The position numbers were made by a program, and so were the translations under genes. Below, in pieces: positions 1 through 11,788 of a stretch of DNA of 64,000 bases. How positions within the stretch are numbered: the first letter of the stretch is position 1; each line of letters starts with the position of its first letter. This DNA comes from Semisulcospira habei (taxonomy: Eukaryota > Mollusca > Gastropoda > Semisulcospiridae): assembly GCA_036245525.1 (NCBI GenBank), contig BTPG01000008.1, positions 26,650,009 through 26,714,008 of the forward strand, written 5' to 3'. A model generated the notes under the pieces. The model was not told the origin of the DNA. It worked only from the letters and a program-made list of their open reading frames with translations, and ran no database searches.

Positions 1-830
1 ACAGACCCTGAAGAAGATAGAAGTGAGGAAGCAGAAGAAAGCAGTTGTCAACAACAGTCGCACAGAGCAGCCCAAGCAAGGGCACAGGAGGAATACTTGG
101 AAGCCAACCGCGAGGTGAAGAGGAGTATCAGGGCAGACAAGAGGGACTACACAGACAGCCTGGCAGCAGAGGCAGAAAAGGCAGCAGGCAGCGGCAACAT
201 GAAACGGCTCTACGACATTACCAGAAGATTGTCGGGAAAGTATGGCCATACAGAAAGACCAGTAAAAGACAAAGAAGGCAAGCCGATTGCAGACAGAGCA
301 GACCAACTCGACAGATGGGCTGAGTATTTTGAAGAGTTACTGAACAGACCCAGCCCACAACCCCCCAGACATCCAGCCAGCAGAGACCGACCTACCCATC
401 AGCTGTGACAGACCCAGCCAGGAAGAGATCAGAAGAGTAGTGGCATTTTTGAAGAACGGCAAAGCAGCAGGCCCAGATGGCATCCCAGCGGAGTCTCTGA
501 AAGCAGACCTAGACACAACAGTAGAGATGCTGTACCCACTGTTTGGAAAGATCTGGGAAGAGGAGGTGATGCCGGCTGACTGGAAGGAGGGGTACCCAAT
601 CAAGCTTCCCAAGAAAGGCGACCTCAGCAAGTGTTCCAGCTACAGAGGAATCACCTTGCTGTCAATACCAGGAATGGTCTTCAACAGGATCATCCTGGAG
701 AGAATGAAGAGCTCCGTTGACCCCCAGCTGAGAGACCAGCAAGCAGGATTCAGAAAAAAACGATCATGTACAGACCAGATCGCCACTCTCCGCGTCATCG
801 TGGAACAGTCTCTGGAGTGGAGCTCCCCGC
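1..830 (+). pseudogene. RTE-like LINE, linker and N-terminal reverse transcriptase part
   Basis: This is the first visible part of a non-LTR retrotransposon that begins outside the window. The translation gives the linker between endonuclease and reverse transcriptase (motif DRWAEYFEELLNRP) and then the RT start (LKNGKAAGPDGIPAE, YRGITLLSIPG, QQAGFRKKRSCTDQI). The first two stretches are in different frames, so it is already frameshifted near 400. The reading frame stops where an 845-bp insertion begins and resumes at 1683. The family looks like the RTE group because of its short C-terminal region and AAGT-repeat tail in sister copies; the clade assignment is tentative. Confidence 0.85.
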
Positions 831-1675
831 TGTTACGTGGTGGAGTTGTAGTCGTAGTATGATAAACACACCAGACGCACGCACGTAAGGTTCTTTTAAA
901 TAAACATCATTCAGCTGCAATCCGTCAACCGTGGCTTAAGGATGCAGACAAAACTGGAGAAACAGTTCCAACAATATTTTAATTCAGCGATGCGATCTCC
1001 ACACAATGCAGTTCCAAACTCACAAACACTCTTCCGCAATGTCCACGCTCTGACACAAAGTTTCTCATACACAGCGTCTCACACAATGTACACCCTACAC
1101 GGGCCACGTACCTAAGCTAACTGAGTGTCTCTACAACTGACAAATGCAAGACAATGTACACACATACTTCCTAGCACGACCCTTTTATAGGAACAGGCTT
1201 TCCAGAAAGATCGCAGAAATTCGTATAACAAAACCAATCAGAACAAACTACGCAACTAAAACTCATAAATATCAATGAATAATCATTACACTGGAATATT
1301 CGATAAAAATCTGGCTGCTATTTACAAGACGATATGTTGGGAAAATCTCGGCGCGCTACGACGTCACACAAAAGTAGGCCAGGCAGGTCACGACCTTGCC
1401 CGCTTTATTTGGAAAACACGCGATTAGTGCACTAGCACTGAACGTTAAGCTACACGCGCGCAGTAAACAAATGAATACTCGAGCTGCTTCTAGACTCTTC
1501 GTGACTCAACTCCGTGCGGCAACAGATAATCAACACCGCACTATTCGTAAACGAAAGTGAAATTCACTAAAAAGGTATGTGATTCGTAATCATGATAGCT
1601 CAAATAAATATTGGATCGTTTCCTATGATTTATGCATGACCGTTCTCATAGAACACCACAACCACAATCGTAACA
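831..1675. mobile_element. 845-bp insertion with TGTTACG..CGTAACA ends inside the LINE
   Basis: The insertion starts TGTTACG and ends CGTAACA, and the flanks carry a 5-bp duplication CCCGC (826-830 and 1676-1680). Removing it and one CCCGC restores the LINE reading frame from SSPL to YVNF. The ends remain loosely inverted for about 25-30 bp (GTGG and GTTGT in both). No long ORF is present. TG..CA ends with a 5-bp duplication fit a solo LTR, and a TATA-like stretch (CTTTTATAGG) lies near 1190. The extended inverted ends instead fit a non-autonomous Ginger-like DNA transposon, whose ends begin TGTNR. The sequence alone does not decide between them. Confidence 0.75.
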
Positions 1676-2800
1676 CCCGCTGTACGTCAACTTTGTGAAT
1701 TACGAGAAAGCATTTGACAGCGTGGACCGAGAGACTCTGTGGAAACTCCTACGACACTATGGTGTACCCACAAAGCTCGTCCGCCTGATCAAGAGCAGCT
1801 ACGATGGTATGACATGTCGCGTGATCCACGAAGGGCAGTTCACCAGGGAGCTCCAGGTCAGAACCGGTGTCAGGCAGGGGTGTTTCAGTTTGCTGTCTCC
1901 GTTTCTCTTCCTACTGGCCATAGACTGGGTCATGAAGAGGACCACAGAGCACAGTCGAAGTGGAATACAGTGGACACAGCTTGACGACCTCGATTTTGCA
2001 GACAACTTGGCTTTACTGTCCCACACTCATCAACAAATGCAGGACAAGACCACGAGGCTTGCTGACATCTCGTCCCAAGTGGGCCTCACCATCCACAAAC
2101 AGAAAACAAAGACAAAGAGGCTGAACGCAACCAGGGAAGAACCAGTCTTGCTAGCTGGCACCCCGTAGGAGGAGGTCGAGTCCTTCACCTATCTCGGGAG
2201 CATCATATTCATAGACAAAAAAGGCGGCACTGATGCAGATGTCAGAGCACGAATCGGTAAAGCCAGAGCAGCCTTTCTCCAGTTGAAAAAAGTGTGGAGT
2301 TCCAGAGAGCTGTCACAACACACCAAAGTCCAGATTTTCAACTCCAATGTAAAAGCAGTTCTCCTATATGATGCAGAGACTTGGAGATTGACAAAAACCA
2401 CAGTCAACAGAGTACAGATCTTCATAAACAGTTGCCTTAAAAAAAAAATTGAAAATTCACTGGCCAGTGAAGATCAGCAACGTCAGACTCTGGGAGAGAA
2501 CAGAGCAGATAACAGCAGAGAATGAAATTGGGCGAAGAAGATGGGGATGGATCGGTCACAGTTTGAGAAAGCCAGCTTCCAGTATCACTAGGCAGGCATT
2601 GTCATGGAACCCCCAGGGAAAGAGGAAAAGAGGCAGGCCGAGAAACACCTGGCGTCGAGACTTCCAAGTCCAAGCAGACATCAAGTGACTGGGAACCACC
2701 TGGACTAAATTCGAAGGAGTAGCACAGGACAGGAGTCGCTGGAGGTCTCTCGTCGACGGCCTATACCCGGGGAGGGGTGGACAGGTGTAAGTAAAAAGTA
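1676..2800 (+). pseudogene. RTE-like LINE, rest of reverse transcriptase and C-terminus (decayed)
   Basis: Continuation of the LINE beyond the insertion. It shows the RT motif YEKAFDSVDRETLWKLL, then VRQGC..LSPFLF and a catalytic box reading FADN instead of FADD. Two extra codons sit in VRQGCFSLLSPFLF. A stop at about 2166 follows the [12 protein letters not shown] motif, and the rest ([41 protein letters not shown]) is scattered over frames. The 3' end is near 2800, at GTAAGTAAAAAGTAA, like the AAGT tail of the copies at 25055 and 51763. It is a dead copy. Confidence 0.9.
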
Positions 2801-2976
2801 ACATACATGTATGGTTTCATAGGATCACACTGCTAATGAAAAACAAATATTTGTAATGGTCAGATCAACACAAATGCTCATTACCTGCTTGGGGTACTGC
2901 CAAATCCATGAGAATTATAATGCTTCAGTTACAAACTTACATGCACAAGTTACTTTGGTAGAATCTTGTGCACCAA

Positions 2977-3062
2977 CCCCCCCCCCCCCCCACCAAAAAA
3001 ATAAAGAAGTAAATAAATAAATAATAAATAAAAAAAATAATAAAATAAAGAAATAAAATAAA
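2977..3062. repeat. Poly-C run and A/T low-complexity tract
   Basis: A run of about 15 C is followed by AAATAAA-type simple sequence. It codes for nothing credible; the open frame across it on the minus strand is only low-complexity. Confidence 0.85.
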
Positions 3063-4024
3063 TTACATATTTATATTTTTCAAAAATGTAAATTAATAAT
3101 AATACAACTACAAGTGCTTCGTAAAATCGCGTTCTGCCGGTGAAAAGCTGTAAACTATTTCGACACCTAGAAAAATGTAGACAATACATCAGGTCCAGTG
3201 AGTACGGGATAAATTAATGTGCACTACGAGGGTGATGAAAAGGATCGATCGTGGCAACTCAAAAAGCTTCGGACCAACGGAAATTCTATAAATGGTAACC
3301 GGCGGATTTTTCAGAATGTGGAGCTCAGTGGAAGAACTGGAACAGGGACTCAGGCAGTATTTGACAGCTGACTAAATTTTGCCTCGGGCTACTTACCAGT
3401 ATAATTTTGGTAGTCCTTCTGGCTACGTAGAGTTATAGGTTCTAACCGCACCTGGACTATTAAAAATAAGCAATCGTTGTGCAAAGGCCGCTTCCGTACT
3501 ATTTTTGTGACCGCTGCTGGCGACGCCTCACCTGACACTGCACGTTGTTAAACAGAGCTATTAGATTTTATTTGTTTACAACCCTTTCTGGCAAGGACAG
3601 AAAAAGAGTTTGAAAGTGTAACATTAAGTAGTAAAATAAATATTCATTCCACATGCGTGAAAGCATTAAACTAGTATAAATTCAAAATACGGTTGAGCGT
3701 CTCGAAATGACAGACTAATTTTTAATGTTTGGAATTGCCTCCCTTGACAAGAGCAGACAGTTTTTGGGTGTGTGGTTTAGTCATTTTAGTATTATTAACG
3801 GTATTCCACGTAGCAAACGTTTACGTGTTCTACAAAACGATATAAATGTAATTGTGTTTTAAGTCACCTCAAAAGGCAGTTCATCCAAATTCATCAGAGG
3901 TGGACGCACACACTGACAAAGTCTGTAAGGGCTCTTTCAGTATGCATGCATGTAAATTCTAATTTCTATGGGGCAAAACGCGAACTAAGAGTTGGTTAGA
4001 GTAGCGTCCCCTACCTTAGGCCTT
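3063..4024. other. Non-coding stretch, presumed left part of the two-gene transposon
   Basis: No coding segment or known repeat is visible. The left terminus of the DNA transposon described at 4025-10734 should lie here, and so should the promoter of the YqaJ gene. I compared it by eye with the reverse complement of 10735-11100 and found no convincing terminal inverted repeat. Confidence 0.4.
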
Positions 4025-6556
4025 ATGGAGTCTAAAGTAACAGATTTGCGAACGTACGCCTCTAAACTATTGCCTGAAGCTAAATTGCGATATTTCCGAA
4101 AGTTAATAGACGTTGATGGAGTTGACCCTTACGATATTCCAAAGTCTTCATGGTCAAATTCGGTCGAAGATTTGCCTGCTGTAGATTATGCAGCCATTGT
4201 AAATTACTTCGTGTTGGGCTGTTCTGCTTACACTTGTGAAGATTTCAAAGCGTACAAGAGTCTTCAGGCTTACAAGTTATTTGTGTCAGGTTGGGTCAGG
4301 GACATACACACCTTCAAACCAGATGGATGTGCAAATGTTATTGTAACGGCAAAGGTCAGTATTATTTCAATAACTATTAACTATAAAAATTATCATGCTT
4401 GACTTACTCTTTATAAAACTAAGTCTAGACCAGTGTCGTGACATAGTGTCAAAGTAGGCTACACGACCAGCCCCGTAATTTTTTTTGTTTTATTGAGGCC
4501 AAATTTGTCATTGTTTTTGTACAGATCATCTAGTGCATTTTATTTTGGTTTTCTTAAAGAAAGGATACATTTAGGCCTACCTACCACCATCCACTATTAA
4601 GGTAGACATAGCAAAGAGGAATGGCCTTAGTCGGCTGACTACATTATTTAGATTATTTACTCTTGTATCACATTTTTATTAAAACGTGTATAAAATATTA
4701 TTTATTTATTGGTATTGTATATTTAATTCCCCACCTAGAGACTAGTTCTGTTTGTTCATATTTGGAAATTATGCAGGATTGATCACTGCTGTATGAAAAA
4801 ATAGGTATAACGTACTATAAATATAATTCTTTTTATCTGAGGCGACCCCAGGTGAGTGCATTGCTATCCTAGAATTTGACTAAGTAAGCTGATAATTAAT
4901 GCAGAGACCCCCCCCCCCCCCAAATACTTTTAGGCTTAGCCACCTAAGCACCTACACTATTTAAATATTCCAATAATTAGGTCTAATATTTTTATTTTAA
5001 TGCGCTTGCAGGTTATGCATTCACAGAGTCTGAATGACAAACCACTTGTTCCTTGGCTAATATGCACAGCAGACGGAGCAATCATTACTGCCCACTGCAC
5101 CTGTATGGCCGGAGTTGGTGAGACCTGCACACATGCTGCAGCACTGTCATTTGCCTTGGATGCCCATTCTAGGGTAAAAGAAAATGCAACCTGCACAGGC
5201 GTAAAAGCTTATTGGAAAATACCAGGAAACGTAACTGGAGTTCTGCCTAAACCTGCTTATCAAATAGATTTTACTTCTGCTGACCAGAGAAAGAAGAAAC
5301 TTGATAAACTTATTGATAATGTTTCAGAAGATGCCACACCCCAAAAGGGCATAAAGCCATTGGACTGTGATGCAGAACCAACCCAAGAGGAGATGACAGA
5401 TTTTTTTTCTAAGCTGAAACAGAGCAATAGGAATAGTAATCTACTCAAAGTAACTCCACAATACTGTAATGATTATAAGGTGGCAGTCCCATGTACAGAA
5501 TCTGATGAACTGAACTGCAGTCCATCACTTTCTTTGCCAGCTGACCTGAGAGATTTGAAACAGGATGACTTAGTGGGGAAATCTTTAAAATGCCTGCAAG
5601 AGACTTGTCGCACTATTGAGATTAAAGTACAACAGTTTGAGACTGAGCTTATTGAACAATCCACACAAGGACAATCTCAAAGTAAGAATTGGTTTTCTGT
5701 TAGAGCAGGACGAATTACAGCTTCCAATTTATATGCTGTATGTCACACAAGTATTGACAAACCTGCCCCATCTCTTGTAAAAAAGATCTGTTACCCAGAT
5801 AAAGTCCTCTTTACCTCTGCTGAGACAAAATGGGGTAAAGAAAAAGAAAGTCAGGCAAAAGAGATGTATCGCACTGTTTGTGAGAAAGAGCATGATAACT
5901 TTGTCATTAGAGCATGTGGAATATTTGTTCCAACAGAGTACCCATTTATGGGTGCGACACCAGACGCCATGGTAAATTGTGCATGCCATGGGAGTGGTTG
6001 TCTGGAAATTAAATGTCCTTATAAACACAGAAAGCAGACAATAAAAGAGGCTATATCTTCCGACGCTGCATTTTGCTTAGCTATTGTTAGTGGCTCCATT
6101 GCATTGCGGGAGGATCACCCATACTACTCTCAGGTCCAAGCGCAGATCTTCCTCACAAAGTCAGCATATTGTGACTTTGCCGTGTGGACCACAGCTGACC
6201 TGGCCATTGTGAGGGTTTTCCCAAACCAGATATTTTGGGATGATTGTGTGATACAGGCAACAGCTTTGTTTAAAATGGCGATTCTACCAGAGCTAGTTGG
6301 TAAATGGCTGGTTCATGACCCTTCAGTTAATCAGAACAAAAGTGCTGAGACACAAGAAGGGAAAGAATCAGATGCAGGTGCAGAGGGAGTCATTTTCTGT
6401 GTTTGTCGGAAGCAAGAATATGGGAAAATGATTGCCTGTGACAACAAAGGATGCAAGATTGAGTGGTTTCATTTTGGCTGTGTAGGACTTAAAAGGAAAC
6501 CAAAGGGTGTGTGGATCTGTCCACCGTGCGGAGGTCAGAGCACACATGGATTTTAG
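4025..6556 (+). CDS. Transposon-encoded SWIM / YqaJ nuclease / PHD-finger protein, 624 aa
   Basis: Two exons, 4025-4354 and 5012-6556, joined in phase 0 across an intron with GTCAGT donor and CTTGCAG acceptor; the coding length is a multiple of three. The ATG at 4025 is the first in frame after a stop at 3986. Domain order: N-terminal region with [18 protein letters not shown]; a SWIM zinc finger C139-x-C141-x7-C149-x-H151; a YqaJ/lambda-exonuclease-type domain about 335-536, with GATPD (D428), LEIKCP (E442, K444) and QVQAQ (484-488) forming the expected catalytic signature; and a C-terminal PHD finger about 573-616 of CxC..CxxxxC..HxxC..CxxC type. YqaJ domains are metal-dependent DNA nucleases. 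A role in excision or end processing is inferred. It converges with the transposase gene. Confidence 0.88.
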
Positions 6557-6628
6557 TATCACACCTGCCCCCATCTTACGCCAGCCTCCTGTAATTTATT
6601 TCTGTGCCAAATTGTTAAGTGTAATTAC

Positions 6629-6634
6629 AATAAA
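6629..6634 (+). other. Polyadenylation signal for the YqaJ gene
   Basis: AATAAA lies 73 bases after the stop codon at 6554-6556, in an AT-rich stretch. Spacing and position fit the 3' end of this transcript. No downstream GT-rich element was checked. Confidence 0.6.
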
Positions 6635-6694
6635 CATTTACATTCATCACATTCTGTAAATTAACACTACAAAACCAAACAAAAAAGTTTTCAC

Positions 6695-7282
6695 AACCAT
6701 TTCAATTCAATTCAATTCAATTGGTTTATTAAAAGTCTACACACAATCATCGTCCCATTCTCACATATTTTCACATGATACTTTTAATAATTAAAGAAAT
6801 GAAATAAAAAGGAAAGAATTACAACTCTAATAATAACATTCATTATATAGCAGTACAATATGCCATATGGTAAATCATTGTCTTTGGTCAATAAACGAAA
6901 ACAAATGCACCAGCAAAATTACAATATTTTGCAGTATTTGTCAATATCATCACTATTTCCTCATCAATTGGTTCTTTTCAATATAACATCTATTTACATA
7001 GGGCTACATTACATTTTTATTTTGTTATCGTTAAATATTTTTTAAATGGCATCACATTTAGAGAATATTACTAAATAGATATATTTTATACAAAGTACAA
7101 GTAGGCCTACATTGTACATTCTTGAAAGATTTAGTTTTCAGTAATTTCACAGTAATCTGTACATTAAGCTTGATATGTCCACTGTAGGCCACTACAGTAA
7201 TTGAAGCTTATTTTCCAACTGTATGTGTAAACATTTTATCACTCACTAAAGGTTTCATAACCATTTAATAGAGACAGATGGC
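6695..7282. repeat. AATTC pentamer run and AT-rich spacer between the two transposon genes
   Basis: A short ATTCA pentamer array (about 6698-6722) opens an AT-rich non-coding stretch. Such arrays often form the tail of CR1-like LINEs, so this may be the 3' end of a minus-strand LINE remnant. No coding remnant was recognised. Confidence 0.4.
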
Positions 7283-7498
7283 TTAACTCATTCTACCCCA
7301 AGACCGAAATCCCCCAAACTTTAAAGTCGTCCTCTGAAGACTGCGTTGCAGTGCAGGACACAGATCGACCATGATAGTTCAAGTGTGATGCCAGAATAGC
7401 TTGGCGCCCTTAGGTGCCAAGCTATTCTGGCATCACCCTTGAACTATCATGGTCGATCTTCATTTTGCTGCGGTGTTTTCTGGGGTAGAATGAGTTAA
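7283..7498. mobile_element. TTAA-flanked hairpin element (B-type)
   Basis: Both ends are TTAA, followed by inverted ends (TTAACTCATTCTACCCC left and its complement right). The middle is a near-perfect palindrome of about 70 bp containing TTCAAGGGTGATGCC-type arms around TTGGCGCC. This is the commonest repeat of the window and resembles a piggyBac-type non-autonomous element (TTAA duplication, ends starting CC). It lies between the 3' ends of the two transposon genes and disrupts neither. Confidence 0.8.
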
Positions 7499-7747
7499 AG
7501 CAACTATCAATACATAACAGCCATTCATTGTGATAAGACATATACATTACTTAGTTTTAGACAATGGTTATAATCAATTATCACTCTTTTATTTTATAGT
7601 CTATTAAATTTTTTTCGCCATAACAACATTAATTGCTGCCTTGTAACTGTTTTTTTTAACATGAAGCAATTTGCAATGCTGACTTCATTATTAGTCTTTG
7701 CATCAATCACACAGTGGCTCAAAGGTCGCTAAGTAACAGGCTGATTG

Positions 7748-10734
7748 TTAAATAATACCATTGCAGAGGTTGACAACTGCACAACCAACAGTGACAATCT
7801 TGTCTAATGTGGTAACCTCTTCACCTTCTCGATGAAAAAGCAGGTCTATTGGAATAGTGGTGTTCAAAATTGTAAATTTGTTTCTCAGAAGACCTATGAT
7901 GCGTTCTACATGAATGCGCAGATGTGCCAGTTTTCTTGTTGACTCTATTTCTGCAGATGTCAGCTGACTTTTACCCTTAGTGAACGCTGGAATTTTAACC
8001 TCGGCTCCCTGCATTGCCACTAGTTCATGAATATCAAATCCTCTGTCTGCCAAAACAAGATCATTAGGTAGTAAATTATTTAAGTATCCACTGCAATCAG
8101 TAATTTTTTTGTCAGTTGTCCTCCCACCCCAACCCTTGGATATAAATGAAATATGGCCCTGTGGTGTTATGGATATGAGATATTTAATGGTATTGTTGTG
8201 TTTGTAGTGTGACCAAGTCATAGCGCTGGTGTCAGAACAGGAAGGCCTTTCAATGAATATTTCAAAACAGTCTATAATTGAAACAACACGTTTCCATGGA
8301 TAGACTAGAAATTGTTCAGGCAGACTTGCTCTAATGCACTGTCGCTCAGGCCAAAACACCATTGGTTTCATTCGATAATAAAGAATGTTTAGTGTTTCAT
8401 TGAACACTTTGTAGGCAGTTGTTCTCGATACGCAAAACATGTATGCTAGGTGCGGAAGTGGAGTATTTAATCTTAAATGGATCATTGTCAACATAAATGA
8501 TTGAAACGAAGACAGAGCACGACGCTTGTTTGATGGCAAATGACTGCAGACAAATGTAAATAAAGTAGACAAGAGAGCGAAATCTGTAAGACCTGTGAAA
8601 TAACGGACAGTATCATCCTGGTCTCTGAGTGATTCTTGGTTCATTTCTTTCTTTGACAGCTGTTCTTTTAGATCACAGTTTTCTTTAATTACTTTGCTAA
8701 GTTCCTCTCTGAGCAGGTTTTCTTCTTGTTGTGTCAGCGTGCTCAGTGCAACAACCTCAGTCTGGCAATAGCTACCTCCATCTTCACCCTGTTCAGGAGA
8801 TGGTGTCCCAGCTGCTGCACTGTCGGTCTCATCATTCATGTCATTTGGCTCACTTATCTCCTCACCTCTAGACGCCTGCTCAGCAGCTTTCTTTGTTCTG
8901 CGACTGCACAGTCTATTATAACTGAAACAAAGGACATGAAAATATAGCAATAAAACTTGTCATCTCTGGAATTTTTGACTAAACTACTAAACGCCATACA
9001 CTTATAAGACAGCACCAAAAAAACTTACCAGTTTAATTGGACTTAGCTGCAAATATGAACTTGCATTTGAAGTTAAGGCATCAAAATAGAGGACCTGCAT
9101 CACTTTCAATATGCTGGACCACTGTGTGGTCTTCAATGCCTTCACAGTACACTTCCTAACAATCAATATTGATCAGGATGTCTTTTTTAAGCCTTCCATA
9201 AATGAACAGTATACTTAATATTTTTTTAAAAATATAAACTAATCTTAAACACAACTGAGACTGCTAAGTAACTTGAAGCTAAAATCATAAACACAACAAA
9301 TAAATATTAAAGATACCTTTACTTATTATTTGTCTTGATTGAAAGTTGTATTGTTTAATAATTAAAAGTATCTTTAATATTTCTTTGTTGTGTTTATGAT
9401 TTAAGCTTCAAGATAGTTTGCAGTCTCAGTTGTGTTTAAGATTTTTTTTCTCAATGCTTGCATCACTGCACTGTTTAGTGCTTTGTTCTTAAATGTCGTT
9501 TGCTTTCATCTTATTCAATAAACTCATATAATTTTTGTCATTTTTGGTCTTGTTCTTTTTTTTCTGTTTTGTTTTATATTAGTTTCTATTTCCACAAGTA
9601 TGCCTAAATTTGCTACTATATTCTTATCTCTGGTTCTTCCTCAAACCTCTCACACAATCAGCTCTTCCTGTGGCTCTTATTGATGCTAAGACATGCTTTA
9701 ATACATCTGCCTTGTATTGTTTAATAAATAATATCTTTACCATTAACATTATTTTTTAATATCTTTAATAATATATCTTTAATCGTTTGCCTAGTATCTT
9801 TAATATTATTTTCTTTGCTGTGTTTATTATTTTATAATATAGTTTTTCACAGTGAAGACATTACAAATGAGTAAAGAATAGTACCGAGCAGCACTGAAAC
9901 CCTTGCACAGGGAGTGTCCTAATTTAAGTGTAGGTTTCCAACTGGGACTGTTGACATCTCCAACGTATGCCTTGACACCTGAAATAATATCAATAATAAT
10001 CAATCATCTTGCTTTAACACTAATGTTCATCATAACAAATTTGTTAATTTATACAATAATCACCGTGTTCTGATTATTATTACAAAAGATGAGTCCATAA
10101 TAATGGGAGAAACACAAACAAAACCTGGAACCGACACATGACTCCTTGCTTTAGTCAGTGGAATGAATCACTACATATTATTTTACTGGGAATTTAACAA
10201 TCGAAGTAACTATGCCAAATTTAAAATAACAATCAGTTCTAATGTATTGAATTACAATAAATGAAAGCCAGTCAGCAAGCCTATCTGATGATTGAAATGT
10301 AGGTTTACACACTGACTGAGCAGCCTACTGCTGACTAGCTGTAGTCAGTAGGCGTGTACCTAAGTCCTAAGCAGTATGTACAGTACTGTCACAGTGTCAG
10401 TAGTCACACAAACTCAATCCAGTTATCCACAATTATCAAGGCCTGAATATTATGACTTAAATTCAAAGACTTAAATGTATTCTGATCTAAGTACAATTTT
10501 ATCTGATGACTTACCGTTCACAAAATGATCGGAACAAACGTGTTTTCTGCCCTTGGACTCGAAAGTTACTGTCTTCAGTTGCAGTTGTGCTATCCACTCT
10601 CTTCGTCGTCTTGTCGTCAATTCTTTCATTGATTCTCCCTTTTTATTTATCACATTGGGAATAGAGTAGAACCGACGATCTGGCTCCCGATCCGATCTGT
10701 TGTGACACAACTTTACACAACACTTTTGAACCAT
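7748..10734 (-). CDS. THAP-type DDE transposase, 495 aa, three exons
   Basis: Exons 10734-10515, 9978-9885 and 8921-7748 have GT/AG boundaries and matching phases; the total of 1488 coding bases is exactly divisible by three. Exon 1 encodes a THAP zinc finger (CCVKLCHNRSD, RRREWIAQL, HVCSDHFVNG). The middle exon adds SPSWKPTLKLGH, typical of regions after a THAP domain. Next come a leucine-zipper-like stretch (LLREELSKVIKENCDLKEQL), a helix-turn-helix region (LAYMFCVSRTTAYKVF) and a DDE_Tnp_4 catalytic core with D322 (SIIDCFEIF), D397 (LADRGFD) and E444 (HVERIIGLL). It should bind the transposon ends and catalyse cut-and-paste transposition. The first ATG at 10734 places the first THAP cysteines at residues 5-6. 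No frame break was seen. Confidence 0.9.
9241..9442. repeat. Large inverted repeat in transposase intron 2
   Basis: Arms of about 75 bases (9241-9316 and 9368-9442) are nearly exact reverse complements separated by about 50 bases. Related ATCTTTAAT fragments recur at 9725-9830. It looks like a fold-back insertion inside the 8922-9884 intron. No clear target duplication was seen. Confidence 0.7.
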
Positions 10735-11788
10735 TTTATTTGCGCCCAAATGCTAGTCGATCTCTTCTCAAAACCAACACGGAAGTGACGGAAAGGAAAC
10801 AAAGAAGGCCTACAGTAGGAAAAGACAACTCGTCCCTGCACAACGCGTGTTGCCCCATACGTGCTTTTGATTCATTGGTATCTTCATTGTTCCTTCATAC
10901 TCCCTTTTCCTGGTATGTTTGTCGTGCCAGGAAAACATATTTTGTTTTTGGAGTGCATGGTTGACGTACTCCGTCAATTTAAATCACAAAAAAAAATTTC
11001 TTTATTTGATTACCACTTTTTTTACGACAAAATTTTTAAATAGCCATTGACCTTAGATGAGATAACAGAAATACAAATTATATGTTCCTGTCACTCAGTT
11101 TTATACAGAAAATGTTTGTTGTAACACAGGACATTGTACATACACATAAAAATCATCTATAGATATTAGTCCATTTTGGCGAAAAGGAAACTGAGAAATG
11201 TAAGTGTTCCAACAACAATGTCTTCATAAGGTAATCACAAAAGAACTAATTTCCTGTTGTAGTGTGGTTTTCTTGACTAAAAATGTCAGTTGCTATACGG
11301 ACAACTTTTTGTCACAGGCTCATATGGTCTTTTGTTTTTTGAGACCTTTTCATGATATCATATTCATAAGTTTGGAATGAGAGTCTGGATGAAACATTTG
11401 CTTGCACACAAAGCTTTAATTATTTTTATTTTATTTTGATAAATAAATAAATAATAATAAATCAGCACATTAAATAGGCACTTTATCCCAATTGAAAATT
11501 GGCTCAAAGCGCCACCGTGAACTTGGTCATACATTTGGCTATCTTGCTGTTACGAGTCTAGCTAGCTATAAGCAAATGTTTAAAAGGTTTAAGGAGTAGG
11601 TCTTACGTCCTTGTGCATGTAGCCTCCAGTACTGTATACATTAACAGTGGCTGCATACAGGTTCAAGGTGGTTAGATTAGTTAGAGTTAATTTTGTATAC
11701 TCCTCTTTGTTAGAGAGGTCTGACTGTATTTCATGTAGTTTACTTTTACATAATGCAAACATAGTGATGCCTTTTGTTCTGATTTCAG
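10735..11788. other. Non-coding stretch between transposon and GGPS1
   Basis: It should hold the right terminus of the transposon, the transposase promoter and the 5' UTR exon(s) of GGPS1. The first coding exon of GGPS1 is preceded by an acceptor, so an upstream non-coding exon must exist. I could not place that exon. A snippet at 11470-11515 (GGCTCAAAGCGCC) matches a fragment near 48790. Confidence 0.4.

Larger units (their letters stand above)
4025..10734. mobile_element. Two-gene DNA transposon, ISL2EU/Harbinger-related type
   Basis: A convergent gene pair: a SWIM-YqaJ-PHD protein on the plus strand and a THAP-DDE transposase on the minus strand. As far as I recall, a DDE_Tnp_4-type transposase with a THAP finger paired with a YqaJ-domain protein is the layout known for ISL2EU elements, of the PIF/Harbinger-ISL2EU-Spy group. 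Both reading frames are open across all proposed exons, so the copy may be young or still coding. The interval given is gene to gene; termini and target duplication were not located and should lie outside it. A hairpin element at 7283-7498 and an inverted repeat at 9241-9442 have inserted into it. Confidence 0.8.

Noticed and set aside
3992..4024. Start of the YqaJ protein at 3992
   Set aside because: The codon there is TTG; the first ATG in frame is at 4025.
3470..10850. CGTTGTGCA at about 3474 and its complement at about 10841 as terminal inverted repeat of the two-gene transposon
   Set aside because: Only nine bases match and they are not followed by further similarity or a target duplication.
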